64,000 bases of DNA, taken from NCBI GenBank assembly GCA_002369135.1, contig DFEY01000003.1, positions 335,268-399,267 on the forward strand, in the 5' to 3' direction. Under the pieces are notes generated by a model. The model was not told the DNA's origin and did no database searches. It worked only from the letters and a program-made list of their open reading frames with translations. Source of the stretch: Lachnospira sp. UBA3790. GTDB taxonomy: Bacteria; Bacillota; Clostridia; Lachnospirales; Lachnospiraceae. A program made the position numbers and the translations under genes. Below, one piece after another: positions 1-6,731 of the stretch (positions are counted from its first letter, which is position 1; every line of letters starts with the position of its first letter).

Positions 1-64
1 GAGTGGCTATGCGCCCTTATACTATGAGGAAAAATTTTTTTATTCGATGAAGGAGAATGAAACG

Positions 65-1192
65 ATGTTAGAAATTACAACTAATGAAAGTGATGCAGTA
101 GCAAAGATAATAGTTACTGGTGTTGGCGGAGCTGGAAATAATGCCGTTAACAGAATGATTGATGAAAACATTGGTGGTGTAGAATTTATTTCTGTAAATT
201 CAGACACTCAGATTTTGAAGAGAAGTAAAGCACCTACTACATTACAGATCGGTGAGAAAGTCACAAAGGGTCTTGGTGCAGGAGCTAAGCCGGAAGTTGG
301 TGAAGCAGCTGCTGAAGAAAATGTAGAGGAATTAGCTCAATTACTTAAGGGTGCCGATATGGTATTCGTAACATGTGGTATGGGCGGTGGTACTGGTACT
401 GGTGCTGCACCTGTAGTTGCACGTGTTGCTAAGGAGCAGGGAGCTCTTACAGTTGGTGTTGTTACAAAGCCATTTAGATTTGAAGCAAACACTCGTATGA
501 GCAATGCTGTTTCAGGTATTGAGAGATTAAAAGAAAACGTAGATACACTTATCGTTATTCCAAATGATAAGTTGTTAGAGATTGTTGATAAACGTACTAC
601 TATGCCAGAAGCTCTTAAGAAGGCTGACGAAGTACTTCAGCAGTCAGTTCAGGGTATTACAGATTTGATTAATGTTCCATCATTGATCAACCTTGACTTT
701 GCTGACGTTCAGACAGTTATGAGAGATGCTGGTGTTGCACACATCGGTATTGGTGAAGCTAGTGGTGACGAGAAGGCTGCAGAAGCTGTTCAGGCTGCTG
801 TCACATCTCCACTTCTAGAGACAACTATCGAAGGTGCTAAGAATGTTATTATTAACATTACTGGTGATGTTAGTTTGTTTGAAGCAAACGAAGCTGCTAG
901 CTATGTTCAGGAACTTGCTGGTGAAAATGCAAATATCATTTTCGGTGTTAGATATGAAGACACATATCCAGATGAGTGCTCAATTACAGTAATGGCTACT
1001 GGTATTGGCGATCCTGATAACGGTAAAGCTCAGAAGTCTTTCGGTTTCAATAAGCCAGCTGCAAAGAAGCCTTTCGCTTCAACATTTAATGCAGGTACAC
1101 AGAGTGCTGCTCCTCAGGCAGAAGCTAAAGAAGAAGCACCAGGTGTGGAAGAAAAAGCTATCAAGATTCCAGATTTCCTTCAGAATAAATAA
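65..1192 (+). CDS. ftsZ: Cell division GTPase FtsZ
   Basis: Tubulin-like GTPase that polymerises at midcell to form the Z ring. The N-terminal GTPase domain carries the tubulin signature GGGTGTG at residues 107-113. A variable, Ala/Glu-rich linker follows, and the protein ends in the conserved peptide IPDFLQ that binds FtsA/SepF-type partners. The length of 375 residues is normal. I place the start at ATG 65 because AAGGAGA at 50-56 sits 8 nt upstream. An in-frame ATG at 47 would add six residues and has no ribosome site. The gene ends just before a strong terminator, so it is probably the last gene of its transcript. Identification is secure. Confidence 0.97.
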   Translation: MLEITTNESDAVAKIIVTGVGGAGNNAVNRMIDENIGGVEFISVNSDTQILKRSKAPTTLQIGEKVTKGLGAGAKPEVGEAAAEENVEELAQLLKGADMVFVTCGMGGGTGTGAAPVVARVAKEQGALTVGVVTKPFRFEANTRMSNAVSGIERLKENVDTLIVIPNDKLLEIVDKRTTMPEALKKADEVLQQSVQGITDLINVPSLINLDFADVQTVMRDAGVAHIGIGEASGDEKAAEAVQAAVTSPLLETTIEGAKNVIINITGDVSLFEANEAASYVQELAGENANIIFGVRYEDTYPDECSITVMATGIGDPDNGKAQKSFGFNKPAAKKPFASTFNAGTQSAAPQAEAKEEAPGVEEKAIKIPDFLQNK

Positions 1193-1206
1193 TCTATAAA
1201 TTTCTA

Positions 1207-1236
1207 TGGGGCACAGATAGCTGTGCCCCATTTTTT
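1207..1236 (+). terminator. Intrinsic terminator after ftsZ
   Basis: A 9-10 bp GC-rich stem (GGGGCACAG with CTGTGCCCC, loop ATAG) is followed by six T. It separates ftsZ from nrdR. Confidence 0.93.
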
Positions 1237-1273
1237 ATATCAAGAAAAAGTTTACTTTTACGGAGGTATAATT

Positions 1274-1723
1274 ATGAAGTGTCCATATTGTGGAGCAGAC
1301 GATACAAAGGTTATCGATTCTCGTCCTGCAGAGGATAACAATGCTATCAGACGTCGTCGTCAGTGTGAGAAGTGTAACAAGAGATACACTACATACGAGA
1401 AGGTTGAAAGCATTCCTATTATTGTTATTAAGAAAGATAATATCAGAGAGCAGTATGACAGATCTAAGATAGAGAAAGGTATTATCAGTTCCTGTAATAA
1501 GCGTCCAGTTTCTTATGAACAAATCGTTCAGACAGTAGAAGAAATTGAGAATGAAATATTTAGTATGGAAGAAAAAGAAATCTCAAGTAACACTATTGGT
1601 GAGTTAGTTATGGAAAAACTAAAAGACTTAGACCAAGTTGCTTACGTTAGATTTGCATCTGTTTATAGAGAATTCAAAGATGTTAATACTTTCAAGAAAG
1701 AGCTTAACAAACTGCTTAAGTAA
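1274..1723 (+). CDS. nrdR: Transcriptional repressor NrdR
   Basis: Nucleotide-sensing repressor of ribonucleotide reductase genes. It has an N-terminal zinc ribbon with cysteines at residues 3, 6, 31 and 34, an Arg-rich stretch (IRRRRQ) typical of the family, then an ATP-cone domain from about residue 49. The length of 149 residues is standard. The start is ATG 1274, with GGAGG at 1262-1266; the longer in-frame reading from 1223 begins inside the ftsZ terminator. The yqeG ribosome site overlaps the nrdR stop codon, so the two genes are probably cotranscribed. No NrdR-controlled reductase gene lies in the window. Confidence 0.95.
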   Translation: MKCPYCGADDTKVIDSRPAEDNNAIRRRRQCEKCNKRYTTYEKVESIPIIVIKKDNIREQYDRSKIEKGIISSCNKRPVSYEQIVQTVEEIENEIFSMEEKEISSNTIGELVMEKLKDLDQVAYVRFASVYREFKDVNTFKKELNKLLK

Positions 1724-1732
1724 GGTGATAAC

Positions 1733-2239
1733 ATGTTTAAGAATTTATATCCAGATGAGTACTTGGATGGTATCGATAGCATAGACCTAGAGATGTATTA
1801 CAACCAAGGTATAAGAGGTATCATCACAGATGTTGATAACACTATTGTTCCTCACGGTGCACCGGCAGACCAGCACGCAATTGATTGGTTTAAGAAAGTG
1901 CACGATATGGGAATTGATACATGCATTATTTCAAACAATGATGAGCCGCGTGTTCAACCATTTGCAGATGCAGTAGGGTCAAAATATATCTTCAATGCTC
2001 ACAAGCCTAGCACAAAGAATTATAAAAGAGCTATGGAACTAATGGGCACAGATACAAAGTCCACATTGTTTGTTGGCGATCAAATATTCACTGACATTTG
2101 GGGAGCAAACAAATCTGGTGTTCAAAGTGTGATGGTGAAGTTAATTGACAAACACGAGGAGATACAAATTATCTTAAAGAGAATTCCCGAGAAATTTGTT
2201 CTCTGGAGATGGCGAAAAAAGTTAGAAAAAAATAATTAA
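1733..2239 (+). CDS. yqeG: YqeG-family HAD phosphatase (subfamily IIIA)
   Basis: Small HAD-superfamily hydrolase of 168 residues. The catalytic DxDxT-type motif is DVDNT with Asp33 and Asp35. A later GDQIFTDIWGAN segment matches the acidic HAD motif that binds magnesium. YqeG proteins are widespread in Firmicutes next to shikimate and cell-cycle genes, and the substrate of this one is not known. The start follows nrdR by 9 nt and its Shine-Dalgarno overlaps the nrdR stop. A long bidirectional hairpin follows. The family is clear; the physiological role is not. Confidence 0.88.
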   Translation: MFKNLYPDEYLDGIDSIDLEMYYNQGIRGIITDVDNTIVPHGAPADQHAIDWFKKVHDMGIDTCIISNNDEPRVQPFADAVGSKYIFNAHKPSTKNYKRAMELMGTDTKSTLFVGDQIFTDIWGANKSGVQSVMVKLIDKHEEIQIILKRIPEKFVLWRWRKKLEKNN

Positions 2240-2245
2240 ATATAC

Positions 2246-2307
2246 AAAAAGAAAAAGACAGTGAGGTCGCACTTAAAATCGTTTGACCCCACTGTCTTTT
2301 TCTTTTT
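2246..2307. terminator. Bidirectional terminator between yqeG and aroE
   Basis: A long hairpin has A-rich and T-rich outer arms and an inner stem AGACAGTG/CACTGTCT plus GGTC/GACC, so it can end transcripts from both converging genes. Its loop resembles that of the hairpin at 3294-3340 on the other side of aroE. Confidence 0.88.
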
Positions 2308-2356
2308 ACATTTATAAAACTTTTCTAACTTTTTTCGCCTTTTCCAGTTTACAATT

Positions 2357-3247
2357 CTACTCGGAATTCTCTTTTATTGATTTGTAAACTTTCTCCCGTA
2401 CTATCTCAATAGGAAAATCCATTTCTGTCCACAACTTGAAAGAAGCGGCTCCTTGGTAGATTAGCATTTCAATTCCGTTTAATACTTTGCAGCCGTTTGC
2501 ATTAGCCATCTTGTATAGTTTTGTTTCAAGTGGATTGTAGATAATATCAACAACCACCAAATCTGTTCTAAGTAAGCCTGAGTCTTTGATTAGGCAGGCA
2601 TCTTCGTTTGGTGCCATACCAACAGGAGTAGCATTACATAGAAGTGAACTCTTGAGTATACATTCCTCTATAGTCTCATCAGTCATCTCAATTAGATTAA
2701 TATTTGTATGAGTTTCTTCTATAATATTGTTTACTAATCCTTGAGCCTTATCCCAAAACTTATCTTTAATAGAAAGAACATTTATTTCCTTCGCACCGTC
2801 CAATGCACATTGAACGATGATAGCAGAAGCAGCACCGCCAGATCCTAGAATTGTAATCACTTTATCTTTGACGTCAAATCCATTATCTCTTAGCGCATTT
2901 ACAAAACCAATACCATCAGTGTTATAAGCTACAAACTTACCATCCTTATTCACAATAGTATTAGCAGCACCAATAAGCTTAGCTTCAGGTGAAACTTCAT
3001 CCGCTAATTCAAAAGCCTTAATCTTATCAGGCATAGTACAATTAAATCCAGACACACCCAACGCCTTTAAATCAGCAAAAGCCTCAGCCACTTCATCCTC
3101 TTTCACCTCAAACAACTCATACGTATAATCCAAGCCTAACTCCTCAAACGCCGTATTATGCATTAAAGGTGATTTGCTATGCTTAACTGGATATCCTATT
3201 AATCCAGTCAACTTTCTTTTTTCTAAATTTTTATCTGCTTTTATCAT
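2357..3247 (-). CDS. aroE: Shikimate dehydrogenase AroE
   Basis: Reduces 3-dehydroshikimate to shikimate with NADPH. The 296-residue protein has the substrate-binding GYPVKHSKSP segment near residue 18, catalytic Lys75 in CTMPDKIKAF, the YNTDG aspartate motif, and the nucleotide-binding GSGGAAS loop. The ATG at 3247 is chosen over an in-frame TTG at 3283, because that 12-codon extension is a promoter (TTG is part of the -35 box). No Shine-Dalgarno precedes ATG 3247, so translation may be leaderless. A TTG further in, before LTGLIGYP, is a weaker alternative. It is divergent from the aroD-aroK fusion, the next enzymes of the same pathway. Confidence 0.94.
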   Translation of the reverse strand: MIKADKNLEKRKLTGLIGYPVKHSKSPLMHNTAFEELGLDYTYELFEVKEDEVAEAFADLKALGVSGFNCTMPDKIKAFELADEVSPEAKLIGAANTIVNKDGKFVAYNTDGIGFVNALRDNGFDVKDKVITILGSGGAASAIIVQCALDGAKEINVLSIKDKFWDKAQGLVNNIIEETHTNINLIEMTDETIEECILKSSLLCNATPVGMAPNEDACLIKDSGLLRTDLVVVDIIYNPLETKLYKMANANGCKVLNGIEMLIYQGAASFKLWTEMDFPIEIVREKVYKSIKENSE

Positions 3248-3254
3248 ACAGAAG

Positions 3255-3283
3255 ATTATATATACCCGGGAGAAAAAACACAA
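3255..3283 (-). promoter_or_regulatory. Promoter of aroE, start-proximal
   Basis: On the minus strand TTGTGT (3278-3283), a 17-bp spacer and TATAAT (3255-3260). Only 7 nt separate the -10 box from the aroE ATG, so the transcript should begin at or within a base or two of the start codon. Confidence 0.6.
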
Positions 3284-3293
3284 GGGGGGGACG

Positions 3294-3340
3294 AAAAAAG
3301 CAAGGGTCTCACTAACAATCGTTCGTACCCTTGCTTTTTT
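3294..3340. terminator. Hairpin with A/T arms in the aroE-aroDK divergent region
   Basis: AAAAAAGCAAGGGT pairs with ACCCTTGCTTTTTT, a perfect 14-bp stem with a 19-nt loop. It looks like a bidirectional terminator yet lies upstream of two divergent genes. The loop shares CACT..A.AATCGTT with the hairpin at 2246-2307. Confidence 0.7.
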
Positions 3341-3361
3341 CTTGCAGACGCAATTTTATGT

Positions 3362-3390
3362 TTGACTAAAAGTTGATATAAATTTATACT
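3362..3390 (+). promoter_or_regulatory. Promoter of aroDK
   Basis: TTGACT, a 17-bp spacer and TATACT, a near-consensus sigma-A promoter 28 bp upstream of the fusion gene's ATG. Confidence 0.75.
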
Positions 3391-3417
3391 AATACTAACA
3401 GTTCTCGGAGGATAAAA

Positions 3418-4770
3418 ATGAAAGAACTTGCTTGTAGAAAAATCACATTGAATAGCAATAAACCTCTCATTTGTGTGTCTGTAACGGGCGCAAATTTGAA
3501 TGAGATAAAAGAGCAGGCACAAGTGATTAAGCGCTTGAATCCAGACATCGTAGAATGGAGAGCTGACTGTTTAAAAATAGAGAATGAAGAGAAGGATACA
3601 TTTGAGATTGCATATGCATTGAAGTATGTGCACAAGATGCTCAAGTCGTATCCTCTTATTTTTACTTTCAGAAGTAAAGAGGAGGGCGGAAGTCGCCACG
3701 TAAACTTCGAAAAGTACAAAGAGTATTATCACTATGTTTCGCTTGAAGCAAAGAAGTTTAATGTAGAACTTGTGGACATTGAAATGTATGGAAAGCGTGG
3801 AGTACCAGGTCTAAATACTTTGATTGATGAGATGCATGCTATGGGCCTTAAGATTATCGGTTCATATCACGACTTCAATAAAACTCCAAAGCGAGATGAG
3901 ATATTTGACATCCTAAAAAATATGGAAGATAACGGCGCAGACGTTTGCAAAATTGCCTGCATGCCAAGACATAAGGGAGATGTTTTTTCTATATATAATG
4001 CATCACAAGATGCAGATGAAAAACTAAAGAATCCTATCATTGCAATCTCGATGGGAGAGTTGGGTGCAGTCACAAGAGTCGCACTCACTCAAACTCATTC
4101 GGTGCTCACCTTTGCATCGCTATGCGAGGACGAGACCTTCGAAGGCGAACTAAGAAAAGAATGTATCGAGCAGATGAATTCTTTAGGACAGGTGCCTTTC
4201 AAGATTGCAGAAACATTGGTTGATGTTAACAGAAGTGGAAAACTGACCGGCAACATTTCCGTCATCGGTTTTATGGGTACAGGAAAGACTACTGTTTCAA
4301 AGGCTTTGGCGGAGATACTCAATTGCAAAGAGATTGATACCGACAAATACCTAGTAGACAAGTTCGGCAAAGAAATCACAGAGATGTTTGAAGTGATGAC
4401 TGAGGATGAATTTAGAGATGCCGAGTCAGTTGCTATAGAAGAAATCGCGCGCACCAAAAACCAAATCATTTCATGCGGTGGTGGAGCAGTTATAAGAAAG
4501 AAAAATTCAGACGTGCTAAAAGAGACTGGTGCTATAGTAAGACTTGATGCATATCCAGAAACTATTTTTGAAAGAGTGAGTAGAAGAACTACTAGACCGC
4601 TCTTAAATGGCAATATGAATCTTGACCATATAAAGAAACTGATGGATGAACGAGAACTTCGTTACAGAGAGGCGGCTGATATCACAGTAAATGTGGACAG
4701 CAACAATAGGATTTTGACGTGCTATCGAATAATAGTTGAACTGATAAAGAAAGGAATAATAACAAAATAA
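3418..4770 (+). CDS. aroDK: Fused 3-dehydroquinate dehydratase (type I) and shikimate kinase
   Basis: Two shikimate-pathway enzymes in one 450-residue chain. Residues 1 to about 262 form type I dehydroquinase: His151 in GSYHDFN and Schiff-base Lys178 in DVCKIACMP, followed by SMGELG. The signature usually written SAPGQ reads SLGQ here. Residues about 275-450 form shikimate kinase: P-loop GFMGTGKT (284-291), the DTD motif, CGGGAV, and RRTTRPLL in the lid. The start has CGGAGG nearby at 3405-3410. Dehydroquinase, shikimate dehydrogenase (aroE, divergent) and kinase catalyse consecutive steps. Fusing the steps before and after AroE, but not AroE itself, is unusual. Confidence 0.93.
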   Translation: MKELACRKITLNSNKPLICVSVTGANLNEIKEQAQVIKRLNPDIVEWRADCLKIENEEKDTFEIAYALKYVHKMLKSYPLIFTFRSKEEGGSRHVNFEKYKEYYHYVSLEAKKFNVELVDIEMYGKRGVPGLNTLIDEMHAMGLKIIGSYHDFNKTPKRDEIFDILKNMEDNGADVCKIACMPRHKGDVFSIYNASQDADEKLKNPIIAISMGELGAVTRVALTQTHSVLTFASLCEDETFEGELRKECIEQMNSLGQVPFKIAETLVDVNRSGKLTGNISVIGFMGTGKTTVSKALAEILNCKEIDTDKYLVDKFGKEITEMFEVMTEDEFRDAESVAIEEIARTKNQIISCGGGAVIRKKNSDVLKETGAIVRLDAYPETIFERVSRRTTRPLLNGNMNLDHIKKLMDERELRYREAADITVNVDSNNRILTCYRIIVELIKKGIITK

Positions 4771-4816
4771 AGTAAGAAAAATGGATGCCAAATGTAGCAT
4801 CCGTTTTTTCTTATTT
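4770..4816 (+). terminator. Terminator after aroDK
   Basis: A-rich arm and GGATGC pair with GCATCC and a T-rich arm (TTTTTTCTTATTTT), loop about 8 nt. Confidence 0.88.
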
Positions 4817-4909
4817 TACATAATTCTGACACAATTAGGTGCTACTATACAGTTGAAAGAAAAAGGAATACTTTTAAAAAAATGAGACCGTATTAAAAAT
4901 AATTTCTAG

Positions 4910-4938
4910 TTGAAAATAACCCCTATCTAAATTATAAT
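4910..4938 (+). promoter_or_regulatory. Promoter of efp
   Basis: TTGAAA, a 17-bp spacer and a perfect TATAAT, 39 bp upstream of the efp ATG. Confidence 0.8.
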
Positions 4939-4977
4939 ATTCTAGGATTAAAAAAGACCGGTGAGGAGGAGATTAAT

Positions 4978-5535
4978 ATGGTTTCAGCAGGTGATTTTAA
5001 GAATGGATTAACTATCGAGTACGATGGTAACATTTATCAAATTATAGAATTTCAACACGTTAAGCCAGGTAAGGGTGCAGCGTTCGTAAGAACAAAGCTT
5101 AAGAACATTAAGACTGGTGGTATTACTGAAACATCATTCAGACCAACAGAGAAGTTCGAAAACGCACATATTGATCGTAAGGATATGCAATACCTTTACA
5201 CAGATGGAGAATTATATCACTTCATGGATGGTGAGACATATGAGCAGATCGCTATCGAGGCAGACAAAGTAGGAGACGCTCTTAAATTTATCAAAGAGAG
5301 TGAGACAGTTAAGATTTGTTCACACAACGGTGATGTATTTGCAATAGAGCCACCTATTACAGTGGAACTTACTATTACAGAAACAGAGCCTGGTATTAAA
5401 GGTAACACAGCTACTAATGCTACAAAGCCAGCCACAGTAGAAACAGGAGCAACAGTATACGTTCCATTGTTTGTGGAAGAAGGCGAAAAGATTGTTATTG
5501 ATACGCGTACGGGTGAATATTCTAAGCGTGTTTAA
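4978..5535 (+). CDS. efp: Translation elongation factor P
   Basis: Binds ribosomes stalled on polyproline and promotes peptide-bond formation. The length of 185 residues is canonical, with the KOW-like N-terminal domain and two OB domains. The tip loop reads KPGKGAAF, with Lys32 at the position modified in many bacteria. The C-terminal signature near GEKIVIDTRTGEY is intact. GAGGAGG precedes the ATG. It has its own promoter. No stem-loop is obvious in the 43 bp before the next gene, so read-through into the secreted protein is possible. Confidence 0.97.
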   Translation: MVSAGDFKNGLTIEYDGNIYQIIEFQHVKPGKGAAFVRTKLKNIKTGGITETSFRPTEKFENAHIDRKDMQYLYTDGELYHFMDGETYEQIAIEADKVGDALKFIKESETVKICSHNGDVFAIEPPITVELTITETEPGIKGNTATNATKPATVETGATVYVPLFVEEGEKIVIDTRTGEYSKRV

Positions 5536-5578
5536 TATAGTTAATAATTTATTTTATTTATTTTAAGGAGGTAGAATC

Positions 5579-6448
5579 ATGAGAGGATTCACAAAGAAAA
5601 TTGCTTCTGTAGTATTAGCACTTACATTAGTAATCGGATTAGCTACTTCAGCATCAGCTGCAGTTTGGGATGGATACTTTGGTGCTAACGACGGATCATT
5701 CTGGGAAGGTGCTACAGGTACAATGGGAACTAACACAGCAAAAGCATTTACAGCAAGAATGACATCAGTTGGCTGGGGCGGTGTCTGGGGATGCCAAGTT
5801 AAACGCCCATATAGTTTTGTAAAAGGAAAAACATATGTTCTTTCTTTTAATGCTAAATCTACTAAAGCCAACAAGTATATCTACGTTAAAATGGCTAAAG
5901 GATTAAAAAATGCTCCTTATACCACAACTAACTTTGCAAAAGGCTTTTGGGTAAAACTACCAAAGGGTAAAACAGTAAAAGTTAATGAAGTCTTTAAGGC
6001 GGCAGATCTTGGTGATATGATTAGCTTTGGTTTAGGCGGAGAAGCTGGTGACAGAGATGGTTCAGATGAGGATGCAGCTGTAAGATATGGTATCTTTGAA
6101 AAGCAGTTCAAACTAAAACGTAACCAGCTTGGTACACTTGACTGTGATGGTGATTTCTCATCAGTTACAGATATCTCAGTAACTGACTTCTCACTAACTA
6201 CAGCAGCTACAAAGGTTAAATTCTCAGCTAAGGCTAAGGGTAAGAAGAAAGTTAAAGTTACTTTGAAGAAAGCAGCTGGAATCAAGACTTTCGAGATCAA
6301 GGTTGGAAAGGTTAAGAAGAAAACTACTAAGACTAAGATCACTATCAAGGCTAAGAAGAAAGGTAAGCAAAAAGTTCAGGTTAGAGGTATCTCAGCTGAC
6401 AAGGCTTACAAGACAAAATGGGCTTCAAAGAAAGTTAAGGTTAAATAA
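5579..6448 (+). CDS. Secreted carbohydrate-binding-like protein with basic C-terminal domain
   Basis: A 289-residue exported protein. A Sec signal peptide (Lys-rich start, hydrophobic core, SASA) ends near residue 24. Residues about 25-200 look like a beta-sandwich carbohydrate-binding module: Gly/Trp-rich GWGGVWG, then a YVLSFNAKS segment like those of CBM-type lectin folds. From about residue 205 to the end the chain is very Lys-rich (VKVTLKKA, KVKKKTTKTK) and resembles the fibronectin-like tails of the neighbouring genes. No enzyme residues are recognised. AAGGAGG lies just before the ATG. The sugar-binding role is inferred from resemblance to the other proteins of this locus, especially the one starting at 12021. 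Confidence 0.72.
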   Translation: MRGFTKKIASVVLALTLVIGLATSASAAVWDGYFGANDGSFWEGATGTMGTNTAKAFTARMTSVGWGGVWGCQVKRPYSFVKGKTYVLSFNAKSTKANKYIYVKMAKGLKNAPYTTTNFAKGFWVKLPKGKTVKVNEVFKAADLGDMISFGLGGEAGDRDGSDEDAAVRYGIFEKQFKLKRNQLGTLDCDGDFSSVTDISVTDFSLTTAATKVKFSAKAKGKKKVKVTLKKAAGIKTFEIKVGKVKKKTTKTKITIKAKKKGKQKVQVRGISADKAYKTKWASKKVKVK

Positions 6449-6487
6449 AATGTCTCTTTTTCAAGAGTAAGACGTAAAAGAAAGTTA

Positions 6488-6519
6488 TAGGACCGATGCA
6501 TTGCATCGGTCCTAATTTT
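6488..6519 (+). terminator. Terminator, copy 1 of an identical palindrome
   Basis: A near-perfect palindrome (AGGACCGATGCA and TGCATCGGTCCT around one T) followed by a T-rich tract. The 25-bp core is identical to the terminator at 9711-9735. Confidence 0.88.
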
Positions 6520-6563
6520 TATTATTTTATTTATATTAAATCTATTTAAAAACCAAAAAATGC

Positions 6564-6594
6564 TTGACCTTGGGGTTGCCCCCAGGCTTATTAT
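6564..6594 (+). promoter_or_regulatory. MerR-type promoter/operator (19-bp spacer)
   Basis: TTGACC (6564-6569) and TATTAT (6589-6594) are 19 bp apart, and the spacer holds an inverted repeat (CCTTGGGG, 3-bp centre, CCCCCAGG). Long spacers with a central dyad are the hallmark of promoters twisted by MerR-family activators. It points toward the gene at 6732 with a leader of over 120 nt. No merR gene is present in the window. The rest of 6520-6731 holds nothing else I can name. Confidence 0.5.
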
Positions 6595-6731
6595 TACTAC
6601 AGAGTGTTCTTTGATTAAATAGTTAAAATATCAATTAAAATTATGTTTGTGATAATGCTATTCGTAAACTATTGAAGATTTATTTTGGCTATGAAAAAAG
6701 TATATTCAATAAAAAAGATAGGAGAAATTTT

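Noticed and set aside
1223..1273. Longer NrdR from an upstream start
   Set aside because: The extension overlaps the ftsZ terminator, and the zinc-ribbon start MKCPYC at 1274 is the family norm.
3247..3283. Twelve-codon N-terminal extension of aroE from a TTG
   Set aside because: The stretch is a promoter (-35, 17-bp spacer, -10), with only C residues upstream of the TTG and no ribosome site.
6672..6731. Start of the Big2 protein at ATG 6672
   Set aside because: No ribosome site there, while ATG 6732 has TAGGAGA and begins a proper signal sequence.
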